Source: Defluviitaleaceae bacterium
GTDB taxonomy: Bacteria > Bacillota > Clostridia > Lachnospirales > UBA5962
Assembly: GCA_009779915.1 (NCBI GenBank)
Contig: WRBA01000003.1
Span: 62,001 to 126,000, forward strand
Length of the DNA stretch: 64,000 nt
Reading direction: 5' to 3'
Part shown: positions 9,510-18,062 of the stretch, piece by piece
How the letters are laid out: each line of letters opens with the position of its first letter
Position numbering within the stretch: position 1 is the first letter of the stretch
Made by a program: the position numbers and the translations under genes
The notes under the pieces: model-generated
Seen by the model: only the letters and a program-made list of their open reading frames with translations
Database searches by the model: none
What the model was told of the DNA's origin: nothing

Positions 9510-10318
9510 TAGATTTTCCTCCCAACATACATTAAATGTTCCGACCAGCTTAAAAGTTCCTCCCGCTCCCAAGTTTTTTCGCATAATGAAAGCCATAAAT
9601 CAATTATTTCTTTTGGCTGAGACATAATGTTGCTCTCACAGGGGGATGTAAGCCCTTCTTGCCCGAAAAGATGGAGCAGCTCAAGAGGGAACTGTGCCAT
9701 AAAAGGCAGTACTTCACTTTGTTCAATGAAAAAAGCTTGTGTAAAAGCCGCTCCCCCTTTGCTTTTTTTATTAATGAAACTTTCCAAAAATCCCGATTCA
9801 AAGGAGTCGGTAGATGCAACATATTCAGGGGCAAACTTCATGCAATAGATGATGCCGCCCATCATGCTGATGAATGAAACAAAAATGACCCCACCCGGCT
9901 TAAGCAAGTTTAGTGCCGCGTTGACTGCTTTTATGCGGTCAGCCTCTTCTAATAAATGGTACAAAGGACCCATGAGGAGTATATAGTCAAACTGTTCATT
10001 AACCAATTTATCAGCTTCACGGGCATCACCTGTTATTGTTTGTATGTAAAGCCCTTGCTGTGCGGATTGCGCCTTTGCAAATTTAGTATTCTCCTCTGAT
10101 AAGTCAAACAAAGTTACATTACAGCCTTTCTCCGCAAGGTATAATGAATACCGCCCGGGACCGCCACCAATGTCAAGGACTTTGTCCTCTGGTTTTATAT
10201 ACCGCTCAAGCATACGGCAGGTTAAAAGAAACTCCGGACGGTTGGCTATACGCATCCATTCAACTTCAACACCATTGTTGTAAAAATCCCGTACTGTTTT
10301 TGTTGTTGTATCCATCAT
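9509..10318 (-). CDS. Class I SAM-dependent methyltransferase under an attenuator
   Basis: 269 residues with a Rossmann methyltransferase core: motif I VLDIGGGPGRYSLYLAEKG (about 47-65), acidic motif VTLFDLSEEN, TGDAREADKL, motif IV DYILLMGPLYHL, and LLKPGGVIFVSFISMMGG. The C-terminal part (FFIEQSEVLPFM, later ELLSWSEHLMYVGRKI) matches a cytosolic class I methyltransferase family of Firmicutes. AGGAGG lies directly before ATG, at the foot of an intrinsic terminator. The gene is preceded by a leader ORF and terminator (10335-10501), so its expression is probably set by attenuation. The methyl acceptor is unknown; the control mode makes an antibiotic- or translation-related substrate a reasonable guess, but nothing in the protein proves it. 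Confidence 0.85.
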   Translation of the reverse strand: MMDTTTKTVRDFYNNGVEVEWMRIANRPEFLLTCRMLERYIKPEDKVLDIGGGPGRYSLYLAEKGCNVTLFDLSEENTKFAKAQSAQQGLYIQTITGDAREADKLVNEQFDYILLMGPLYHLLEEADRIKAVNAALNLLKPGGVIFVSFISMMGGIIYCMKFAPEYVASTDSFESGFLESFINKKSKGGAAFTQAFFIEQSEVLPFMAQFPLELLHLFGQEGLTSPCESNIMSQPKEIIDLWLSLCEKTWEREELLSWSEHLMYVGRKI

Positions 10319-10334
10319 GTTTTCCTCCTAAAAA

Positions 10335-10369
10335 TAAAAAAGCGACTAAGGTTTAAATGCCTTAGCCAC
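10335..10369 (-). terminator. Intrinsic terminator acting as attenuator of the methyltransferase
   Basis: In transcript sense: GTGGCTAAGG (10369-10360), loop CATTTAAA, CCTTAGTCGC (10351-10342), then a run of T. The U-run ends 6 bases before the AGGAGG of the methyltransferase, so termination here would cut off the gene. A segment in the leader ORF (10433-10427, CTTAGTC) can pair with the left arm (GGCTAAG) and would block the stem. Confidence 0.8.
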
Positions 10370-10405
10370 TTGATGGTTTTATAATATGAGTACAATAACT
10401 ATGTA

Positions 10406-10501
10406 TCATTTATAAAAAGCCAAAAGGACTAAGCCTGTGAACGGATTATTCCCAGACATAGTCCATTTATCAAAATTACGAACTTGCGTAAAATTATTCA
10501 C
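10406..10501 (-). CDS. Leader peptide, 31 residues, upstream of attenuator
   Basis: GTG start at 10501-10499 with AAGGAG 9 bases upstream; stop TGA at 10408-10406. The peptide contains NFTQVRNFDKWTMSGNN in its first half and ends GLVLLAFYK. Codons 23-26 (G-L-V-L) cover the segment that can pair with the terminator's left arm. A ribosome finishing the peptide would mask this segment and allow termination; a ribosome stalled in the first half would leave it free. This is the arrangement of ribosome-mediated attenuation seen before several antibiotic-resistance genes. Too short for routine gene calling. Confidence 0.75.
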   Translation of the reverse strand: MNNFTQVRNFDKWTMSGNNPFTGLVLLAFYK

Positions 10502-10529
10502 AATGCTTACTCCTTTCTAAACAATTAGA

Positions 10530-10535
10530 ATTATA
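10530..10535 (-). promoter_or_regulatory. -10 box of the leader/methyltransferase transcript
   Basis: TATAAT in transcript sense, placing the start of RNA about 22 bases before the leader GTG. No good -35 hexamer is seen, so the promoter may be weak or activator-assisted. Confidence 0.45.
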
Positions 10536-10569
10536 GTATCATAGGTAGAGTGAAAAAGCAATACTAACC

Positions 10570-11727
10570 TTACTCCATCCAGCCTTTAAGTTTCTCATGT
10601 GCTACTTTAAGCTCTTCGATAATATTTATTTTTTGCGGGCATTTTGGTTCACATTCGCCGCAGCCTACACATTTATCAGCTGATTTGCCGCCATTTGTTT
10701 GGAACATATATGTCCTTCTTGGCTGGTCAAAACTTTCAAACATCATACCTTCGTTATATTTTGAAAAAGTGCCGGGAATATCAACATTATACGGGCAAGG
10801 CATACAATAGTCGCAGGTAGTGCACGGCACTGTGACTATAGATTTATATGCAGCCCTAGCTTGTACGATTATATTTTTTTCTTTATCGTTTAAGCAATTT
10901 GGAATCATATCAGGCTTACTAAAAAGCTCAATATTTTCTTTAAGCTGCTCCATGGTTGTCATACCGCTTAAAATTGTATTTACTTGAGGTAAATTTACAA
11001 GGTGGCGGAAAGCCCATTCAGCCGGCTTTCTATCCTTGTCATAGGAATCATAAATTGTTTTAACACTCTTAGGCGCATTGGCAAGACCGCCTCCGCGAAG
11101 AGGCTCCATAATAGCAACCGCTAAGCCTTTTTCAGCGGCGTCAAATACAGCCTGCTCAGTAACCTCATAGTCAATATCAAGCATATTTTGCTGGAGAAGG
11201 CACATATCCCAAGGCACGTGATGAAGTGCTTCTTTAAACAAATCATAAGGACCATGGATAGAAAAGCCTACAGCACCTACAAGCCCTTCTTCTTTAAATT
11301 TGAAAAATTGCTCGCAAATTTTTCTGGCTTTCATTTCTTCCCAACTGTTTGATGCAATCATATGGACTATGTAAATATCTATATAATCCGTTCTAAGCTT
11401 TTTAAGGGTAAGTTCTAAATTTTTGCGGATATCCGCATCCGTTTCCATAAGGCGCAGAGGTAGTTTTGTGGCTATTTTAACTTTTTTGCGAAGCTCCCCT
11501 TCAAGTGCTTCCCCTAATATTTCTTCAGAGGTTTGTTTATGGTATACAAAAGCGGTATCGAAATAATTTACACCGTTTTGGGCAGCATAGCGGATAAGCT
11601 CATAGGCTTTTTCCCTATCAACGGGCGCGCTGTCAGGTGCGTGTCCTACCATTCGCGGCAAACGCATACAGCCCATGCCTAAAAGCGATACTTCATAGCC
11701 CAAATTGCCAAACTTACGATATTGCAT
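10570..11727 (-). CDS. Aldo/keto reductase with C-terminal ferredoxin-like domain
   Basis: 385 residues. An N-terminal TIM-barrel aldo/keto reductase (LGMGCMRLPRM; catalytic tetrad candidates Asp and Tyr in NYFDTAFVYH, Lys in KIATKLPL, His in IYIVHMI) is joined to a cysteine-rich C-terminus: CTTCDYCMPCPYNVDIP and CVGCGECEPKCPQ, the latter a CxxCxxCxxxCP [4Fe-4S] motif. This fused form is common in Clostridia and is thought to take electrons through Fe-S clusters. Substrate unknown. AGGAGG precedes ATG. A MITE-like element lies 24 bases upstream of the start. Confidence 0.88.
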   Translation of the reverse strand: MQYRKFGNLGYEVSLLGMGCMRLPRMVGHAPDSAPVDREKAYELIRYAAQNGVNYFDTAFVYHKQTSEEILGEALEGELRKKVKIATKLPLRLMETDADIRKNLELTLKKLRTDYIDIYIVHMIASNSWEEMKARKICEQFFKFKEEGLVGAVGFSIHGPYDLFKEALHHVPWDMCLLQQNMLDIDYEVTEQAVFDAAEKGLAVAIMEPLRGGGLANAPKSVKTIYDSYDKDRKPAEWAFRHLVNLPQVNTILSGMTTMEQLKENIELFSKPDMIPNCLNDKEKNIIVQARAAYKSIVTVPCTTCDYCMPCPYNVDIPGTFSKYNEGMMFESFDQPRRTYMFQTNGGKSADKCVGCGECEPKCPQKINIIEELKVAHEKLKGWME

Positions 11728-11751
11728 TTGATTTCCTCCTTATTAATTCTT

Positions 11752-11916
11752 GGCAACGGTACACAACCTCATTCCGCCATCTTTAACTTAAATTTTCCGA
11801 AATTCATCGTCACGAGCGAAGTTCATGTACTTCGCTCCAGTACTGCACTTCGCGCACTTCTCGACTTTCGAAAAATTTAAGATAAATCTGACGAAAGCAG
11901 GTTATGCACCGTTACC
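11752..11916. mobile_element. MITE-like element, family A copy 1 (divergent)
   Basis: Bounded by GGCAACGGTACACAACCT and its near-complement AGGTTATGCACCGTTACC. The interior has a long imperfect inverted repeat (CTTTAACTTAAATTTTCCGA against TCGAAAAATTTAAGATAAAT). No coding capacity. Confidence 0.65.
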
Positions 11917-12039
11917 TTTTCATCATGTTCACAGTATACATCAATCGACAAACAAAAACAATAATTTTAGGCTGTTAATTTCTCAAATATGTGTTATCAT
12001 ATTATCAAAAGATGCTGTAAAGAAAAAATCCAAAGAGAT

Positions 12040-12798
12040 ATGAGTGATAATATGGACAATGAAAAAACTGCTAACACTGCACCGGCAGATCTTAATAAAA
12101 TAATAATGCAAAGGAAATTTACATGTCCTGTTTGTAATGGCAATTTTGAAAATTGGGATGTGGCATCCTATAAAGTTCGTATTGTAAGAAGTGATACGGA
12201 TTTGCGTAATTATTTTGCACCTTATGACCCGATGTATTATGCAGTTGTAATTTGCTACTGGTGCGGATACAGTGCACAGCGCAGCGATTTTAGCCAAATT
12301 CTCCCTAAGCAAATAAAGCTTATAAGAGAAAAAATTACGCCAAATTTTGTACCTAGCACATATCCTCAAATTTATGATGTAGATATAGCTATTGAAAGAT
12401 ATAAGCTGGCTTTGCAATGCACAGATGCAAAAGAAGGTAAAATAAGCGAGAAGGCTATGATATGTCTTAGGCTTTCTTGGCTTTACAGGGATAAAGATGA
12501 TGAGGAGAGCGAAAAGACTTACAGAGAAGAGGCTCTTAAGGGACTCCTCCAGGCTTTTGAAACTGAGAGATTTCCCATAGCCGGAATGGATCATGCTACA
12601 ATGGACTATTTAATTGGTGAGCTGTACCGCCGTTGCGGAAACTTGGAGGAAGCCTCTAAACATATAGGTAAAGTAATAGTCTTAAGAGGTATAGCCAGTA
12701 GACTTAAAGAGCGGGCATTAGATGTTAAAGACCTTATATTACAAGAAAAAGCTGTATTAGAAAATCCGGTAGAGGAAAATGAAGATAGTAAAGAATAA
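12040..12798 (+). CDS. DUF2225 family protein, zinc ribbon plus TPR-like helices
   Basis: About 252 residues. The N-terminal CPVCNGNF and, some 45 residues on, CYWCGYSA form a zinc-ribbon-like four-cysteine site, followed by a helical region with tetratricopeptide character (YKLALQC, AMICLRLSWLYRD, YLIGELYRRCGN). This is the DUF2225 architecture, frequent in Firmicutes and of unknown function. Start at 12040 (MSDNMDNEK) after AAAGAGAT; 12052 is an alternative. Confidence 0.75.
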   Translation: MSDNMDNEKTANTAPADLNKIIMQRKFTCPVCNGNFENWDVASYKVRIVRSDTDLRNYFAPYDPMYYAVVICYWCGYSAQRSDFSQILPKQIKLIREKITPNFVPSTYPQIYDVDIAIERYKLALQCTDAKEGKISEKAMICLRLSWLYRDKDDEESEKTYREEALKGLLQAFETERFPIAGMDHATMDYLIGELYRRCGNLEEASKHIGKVIVLRGIASRLKERALDVKDLILQEKAVLENPVEENEDSKE

Positions 12799-12817
12799 AA
12801 AATCCCATTTGTATTAT

Positions 12818-12859
12818 GAATCGGTTGCAAGCTGGGCTTTGCCCGCTTGCAACCGATTC
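12818..12859. repeat. Perfect 15-bp-arm hairpin between convergent genes
   Basis: GAATCGGTTGCAAGC and GCTTGCAACCGATTC flank GGGCTTTGCCC. The preceding TATGAATCGG is shared with the multi-hairpin arrays near 42.7 and 62.1 kb, so it seems to be a single module of that repeat class. It may also end transcription of both neighbours. Confidence 0.6.
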
Positions 12860-12920
12860 TACATATCGTAAATTTGTTAAAAGAGAGTGCACAGCACACG
12901 GTCTTTTAACGAAAATATTA

Positions 12921-14285
<1,365 letters not shown>

Positions 14286-14321
14286 TTAATTGCCGTGATT
14301 GAAGAGTGCTGCAAATCTTTC

Positions 14322-14885
14322 TTAATACTCCGGTTCGATAAGACCATATGCATTATCTTTTCTTCTATATACTACATTAACCTCGTCTGTTTCAGTATTT
14401 CTGAAAACAAAAAAGCTGTGACCTAAAAGCTCCATATTCATAACTGCTTCTTCCGCATCCATTGGCTTTAAGGCGAATTTCTTAGAGCGCTTTATGACTA
14501 TGCTGTTTTCGTTTTCCTGCTCCTCATCGTCATAATACTCATCGTTTTGAGGTGCTAAATACGCAAGAAGTTCTTCTTTAAAATTAGGGTCTATTTTAGC
14601 TTTTCTGCTTAACCTGCTTTTAAACTTAAGCATCTGTTTTTCTAAAATATCAACTACTTGATCCAGAGCCGTTTGTATATCAGTATCAGCAACTTCAGCC
14701 CTTAAGGTGTTTTTCTTCAAAGGGATGGTAATCTCAATCTTATTTTCGGACTTGATTGAGGTAAAGGTCACAAAAACCTCGCTGTTTTCGGGAATAAATT
14801 TGGAAAGCCTGTCAAGTTTATCCGTGGTTTTTTGTTTAAGAGCTTCGCCAACAGTAATGCCCTTGCCTGTGAATGAGTAACGCAT
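14322..14885 (-). CDS. hpf: Ribosome hibernation promoting factor, long form
   Basis: 187 residues. The N-terminal HPF/YfiA domain (MRYSFTGKGITVGEALKQ to about residue 100) binds between the ribosomal subunits. After an acidic linker (DDEEQENEN) the C-terminal domain (KRSKKFALKPMDAEEAVMNMELLGHSFFVFRN) is the dimerisation part that makes 100S ribosomes in Firmicutes. Start at 14885 chosen because AAGGGAGG lies 9 bases upstream; an in-frame ATG 69 bases earlier has no such site. Confidence 0.93.
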   Translation of the reverse strand: MRYSFTGKGITVGEALKQKTTDKLDRLSKFIPENSEVFVTFTSIKSENKIEITIPLKKNTLRAEVADTDIQTALDQVVDILEKQMLKFKSRLSRKAKIDPNFKEELLAYLAPQNDEYYDDEEQENENSIVIKRSKKFALKPMDAEEAVMNMELLGHSFFVFRNTETDEVNVVYRRKDNAYGLIEPEY

Positions 14886-14913
14886 ATAAACGCCTCCCTT
14901 ACATAATACTAAA

Positions 14914-14938
14914 ATTATAGCGACTATGCCTATAGTCG
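14914..14938 (-). promoter_or_regulatory. -10 box and adjacent 7-bp inverted repeat upstream of hpf
   Basis: TATAAT (14919-14914 in hpf sense), preceded at once by the inverted repeat CGACTAT-AGGC-ATAGTCG (14938-14921), which fills the spacer and covers the weak -35 position. It could be an operator. Confidence 0.4.
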
Positions 14939-15059
14939 AATCCACTATATACACAGATTATAAATCAAACAAATAAAAATTGCCATAATATTTTGTTAAA
15001 TACTTCTAACAAATGGTTCTAAATTTGTAATAATGCTATAGAAAAGCCGTATAAATTTC

Positions 15060-15119
15060 TGTGGATAATGTGGAAAACTCTGTGTATAACTTATTTTGCC
15101 CCATTTTCTCTGTGGACAA
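15060..15119 (+). promoter_or_regulatory. Cluster of four DnaA-box-like 9-mers
   Basis: TGTGGATAA (15060-15068, perfect complement of TTATCCACA), TGTGGAAAA (15069-15077), TGTGTATAA (15081-15089) and TGTGGACAA (15111-15119) all have the same orientation, each with at most one mismatch, in the 239-base non-coding gap between hpf and radA. The stretch beside it (about 14945-15060) is very AT-rich. No dnaA or dnaN gene is present, so this is not obviously oriC. Confidence 0.5.
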
Positions 15120-15124
15120 AGATT

Positions 15125-16504
15125 TTATCTGGCGCAAGCAATATCTAAAAGCTCTGATAAATTAGAAACCCCATAAATCCTCATATCTTTAGGTTTTTTA
15201 AGCCCTTTGCAATTAGATTTTGGCAATATACATTCATCAAATCCAAGTTTAAAGCTCTCAACAAGACGTGCCTCAGTCATATTGACGGCACGCAGCTCTC
15301 CCGCCAGACCTATTTCGCCAAATATAGCCATATTGGAAGGCGTAGGTACATTTCTAAAATTTGAGGCAATGGCCGCCGCAATAGCAGCATCTAAAGCGGG
15401 TTCGGCAATCCTTATGCCCCCTGCAATATTTATATAGCTGTCACAGCGGCTTAGGTTCATACCGGCACGCTTTTCAAGTACAGCCATAAGCATTGCGACC
15501 CTATTATAGTCTGTACCGCTTACATTTTGGCGGGGCATATTAAAATTTGTATTTGTAACGAGAGCCTGAACCTCCGCAAGTATAGGTCTCGAGCCTGATA
15601 CAGCGCAAGTTATAACTGAGCCTGAAACATTTGCCGGTCTGCCTGAAAGCATATATTCGGAAGGGTTTAAAATTTCCTTAAGCCCCTCCCCTGCCATTTC
15701 AAAAACACCTATTTCATTGGTTTGACCGAAACGGTTTTTAACCGCACGTATAAGTCTGTAGGATGCCTGCTTTTCCCCTTCAAAGTATAAAACAGTATCA
15801 ACCATATGTTCAAGTATTTTAGGTCCCGCAAGAGAACCTTCCTTAGTGACATGACCAACAATTATTGTTGAAATACCCTTTTGTTTACTTAGATGCATGA
15901 AGTGAGCCGTTGCTTCCCTAACTTGGGTTACACTGCCCGGAGACGAAGATAAAGTGCCGGAATACACTGTTTGTATAGAGTCTATTATCAACATATCAGG
16001 TGATACATTGCTTACGGCAGCTAATATCGCTTCCATATTCGTTTCAGCCAATATCATAAGATTGGGAGTTGTTATAGAAAGCCTGTTTGCGCGGAGTTTT
16101 ATTTGGCTTACGCTTTCTTCGCCGGATACATATAGAATTCTTTTACCTTGTTCCCCTATAGTTTGGCAAATTTGAAGTATTAAAGTAGATTTTCCAACTC
16201 CAGGATCTCCTCCTACTAAAATAAGAGAGCCTTCAACAATACCACCTGACAAGACTCTGTCAAGCTCCCCTATTTTGGTGGAAATACGCTCTTCTTTCAT
16301 TGAATCTATACTTTCAAGGGTGTGTATGGAACTGGGGGCTATATTGTCTTTAGTGCCGCTGCCATAGCGCACGCCAGACATATCCTCCCTCTCAAAAAAA
16401 GAGTTGAAGGCACCACATTTAACACAGCGGCCAAGCCATTTTACTGACTCGTAGCCACATGAGTCACATTCGAATATGCTTTTTTGTTTAGCAGCTTTAG
16501 CCAT
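15125..16504 (-). CDS. radA: DNA repair protein RadA
   Basis: 459 residues. RadA/Sms drives branch migration in recombination repair. Order of domains: zinc finger CDSCGYESVKWLGRCVKC (about 14-31), RecA-like ATPase with Walker A GGDPGVGKSTL (about 98-108) and Walker B MLIIDSIQTVY, the family KNRFG motif, then a Lon-protease-like C-terminal domain (NIAGGIRIAEPALDAAIAAA). The neighbour downstream of its start, 7 bases away, is the small DUF6762-like gene. Confidence 0.96.
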   Translation of the reverse strand: MAKAAKQKSIFECDSCGYESVKWLGRCVKCGAFNSFFEREDMSGVRYGSGTKDNIAPSSIHTLESIDSMKEERISTKIGELDRVLSGGIVEGSLILVGGDPGVGKSTLILQICQTIGEQGKRILYVSGEESVSQIKLRANRLSITTPNLMILAETNMEAILAAVSNVSPDMLIIDSIQTVYSGTLSSSPGSVTQVREATAHFMHLSKQKGISTIIVGHVTKEGSLAGPKILEHMVDTVLYFEGEKQASYRLIRAVKNRFGQTNEIGVFEMAGEGLKEILNPSEYMLSGRPANVSGSVITCAVSGSRPILAEVQALVTNTNFNMPRQNVSGTDYNRVAMLMAVLEKRAGMNLSRCDSYINIAGGIRIAEPALDAAIAAAIASNFRNVPTPSNMAIFGEIGLAGELRAVNMTEARLVESFKLGFDECILPKSNCKGLKKPKDMRIYGVSNLSELLDIACAR

Positions 16505-16511
16505 ATTTTAC

Positions 16512-16925
16512 CTACACTTCATAATCGTTTTTTAAATCTTTTATAGCATTATAAACAGAGGATAACTCCTCTTTGTGTATATCTAATATACGTGAAATCC
16601 GCTCTTCCATAATTTCCTGATTTTCGCTGAAATCAAAGGCTGCTTCCCATATAGGATTATAGCCGGAGTCGTCTTCTTCGGCAAGGTTACACACTTCCAA
16701 CAGACTGTCTGTATCATAATAATCAAGCACAGCAGGAAATTCCCATTCTTCTAAATCCCGCTCTGTGGTAAGACGCATATACACAGTGGTTTTAGCATTT
16801 TCCTCAAGGGCGAATATATTGTATATTAGATTTTCATGGAACTCGACAGAGTAGCTGCCAAGTTCCCGCTCCAAAAAGCCTGTCCCTTTATTTTTTAACA
16901 TTATTACGATTACAGTTTCATCCAT
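16512..16925 (-). CDS. Small conserved protein, DUF6762-like
   Basis: 137 residues, acidic, no membrane segment or recognised catalytic motif. Visible features are a beta-rich N-terminal half (VIVIMLKNKG, YSVEFHENLIYNIFALEE, TTVYMRLTT) and a helical C-terminus. It resembles a clostridial family of unknown function often next to radA. ATG at 16925 is preferred; a GTG at 16937 would overlap its own AAAGGAG. Family name is from memory and tentative. Confidence 0.6.
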   Translation of the reverse strand: MDETVIVIMLKNKGTGFLERELGSYSVEFHENLIYNIFALEENAKTTVYMRLTTERDLEEWEFPAVLDYYDTDSLLEVCNLAEEDDSGYNPIWEAAFDFSENQEIMEERISRILDIHKEELSSVYNAIKDLKNDYEV

Positions 16926-16955
16926 AAAAAAGGGCACTCCTTTGGGTAAAGTTCC

Positions 16956-17042
16956 GGCAATGATGCATAACTAGTTTCAGACCATTTTGGTCTTAAACGA
17001 CTATGTTGCTTTTTACTTCAACTTAGGTTATGCACTGTTGCC
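16956..17042. mobile_element. MITE-like element, family A copy 2
   Basis: 87 bases, bounded by GGCAATGATGCATAACTAG and AGGTTATGCACTGTTGCC, with interior ACTAGTTTCAG and TACTTCAACTTAGG matching copies at 34744 and 38271 in the opposite orientation. It lies 31 bases upstream of the DUF6762-like gene. Confidence 0.75.
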
Positions 17043-17077
17043 TTCTATGTGCTCACAGTATAACCGATTAATTTATG

Positions 17078-17131
17078 CTAGGTCAAGGATAGTCGAACAA
17101 TGCGCGCAAGGTTCGACTATCCTTGACCTAG
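17078..17131. repeat. 21-bp perfect inverted repeat at the 3' end of the GNAT gene
   Basis: CTAGGTCAAGGATAGTCGAA and its complement flank a 12-base centre. The stop codon of the minus-strand GNAT gene (17130-17128) lies inside the right arm, so the gene ends in the repeat. A related arm (AAGGTTCGACTCTCCTTGAC) occurs at about 61288. Confidence 0.6.
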
Positions 17132-17829
17132 TCAAACAACCAATAAAGGCAGTCGGCGGATAATTCAAAGCCAATCTTTTTATGAAGGGCAATTGACGCT
17201 GTATTAGGAGGGTTGACTTGGGCAAAAGGAATGTCACCACGTTCCAGAAAAATATTTACCATATAGCTTTCAAGCTCTAGGGCAAAGCCTTGTCTCCTAA
17301 ACTTTTCAAGGACTTTTAATATGCCTATAGACCCTTCCTCGTGGGTACCTGCAAAGCCGCAAAGTTCGTCATTTATAAAGCTGCCGTAAATCGCAGATGT
17401 ACTAAGACGTCTTTTTAGATAATCGTAATCCACATCGTCGTGGTAATGCTCGTAAACTAAATCCAGGTGAGAGAGATTTAAAGGCTGTATATCTAAACGC
17501 CTCTGCTCTATTTTTATAGGCACTTTTTTTGTATAAACCGCTTGAAAGTTTTCCATGCATTTTCTATAATTGTGTTTTTTATGAAGATAAACAGCTATGT
17601 CTTTTTGAAAAACGCAAACAAGATTTTGCCTGCCTGCTTTATCAAATAGCTCTCGCCCCTTGTTAAAATCAGTGATTGAGAGCATATAAGCGTTACTTTC
17701 CGTCTCTCTAAAGAAAACACCGTCGTCCTTAGCATAAAATATATCGGCGGTGCCTCTTTTTATGGGAAAAATCATGCTCATGTGAAACAAGCTGTTTTTT
17801 TCAAGGTATTTTAGAGCTTTTTCTTTCAT
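17128..17829 (-). CDS. GNAT family acetyltransferase
   Basis: 233 residues. The C-terminal ~90 residues carry an acetyl-CoA binding pattern: GFAGTHEEGSIGILKVLEKFRRQGFALELESYMV (R/QxxGxA-type loop RRQGFA), then FAQVNPPNTASIALHKKIGFE, typical of FR47-like GNATs. The N-terminal half is divergent. Start at 17829 (MKEKALKY) follows AAGGAGG; an in-frame ATG 57 bases earlier lacks a site. Substrate unknown. Confidence 0.8.
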   Translation of the reverse strand: MKEKALKYLEKNSLFHMSMIFPIKRGTADIFYAKDDGVFFRETESNAYMLSITDFNKGRELFDKAGRQNLVCVFQKDIAVYLHKKHNYRKCMENFQAVYTKKVPIKIEQRRLDIQPLNLSHLDLVYEHYHDDVDYDYLKRRLSTSAIYGSFINDELCGFAGTHEEGSIGILKVLEKFRRQGFALELESYMVNIFLERGDIPFAQVNPPNTASIALHKKIGFELSADCLYWLFD

Positions 17830-17894
17830 TTTTGCACTCCTCCTTATATTATGAAGTATAATGCTATTAAATTTTGTTTGCAACAAAATTTATC

Positions 17895-17925
17895 CACACC
17901 TCGACTCCTTTGGAATCGAGGTGTG
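17895..17925. other. Hairpin upstream of GNAT gene
   Basis: CACACCTCGACTCC pairs with GGAATCGAGGTGTG apart from one mismatch. A perfect DnaA-box 9-mer TTATCCACA (17890-17898) overlaps the left arm; an isolated match of that kind is weak evidence. Confidence 0.35.
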
Positions 17926-18007
17926 AGGCGTTCGTATAATTTTAAAATTTACTCACTATAGCATATTGAAAAAAATGGGGAAAGAGGTTAAAATTGTTAT
18001 AATCACT

Positions 18008-18036
18008 TAAGAACCTGTATTCATAGATGGATTACA
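18008..18036 (+). mobile_element. Solo end of MITE-like family B
   Basis: TAAGAACCTGTATTCATAGA followed by TGGATTACAG matches the terminal repeat of the element at 36754-36985, but no second end is found. It sits in the 5' region of the aldo/keto reductase gene, 27 bases before its start codon. Confidence 0.5.
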
Positions 18037-18062
18037 GATTCTATCACAACGGAGGAATTTCT

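Noticed and set aside
11825-12043. 72-codon ORF near the family A copy 1
   Set aside because: Mostly inside the element and overlaps the DUF2225 start region; no support as a gene.
15060-15119. Origin of replication (oriC)
   Set aside because: DnaA-box-like sites are present, but dnaA, dnaN and other origin genes are absent and the neighbours (hpf, radA) are not origin markers.
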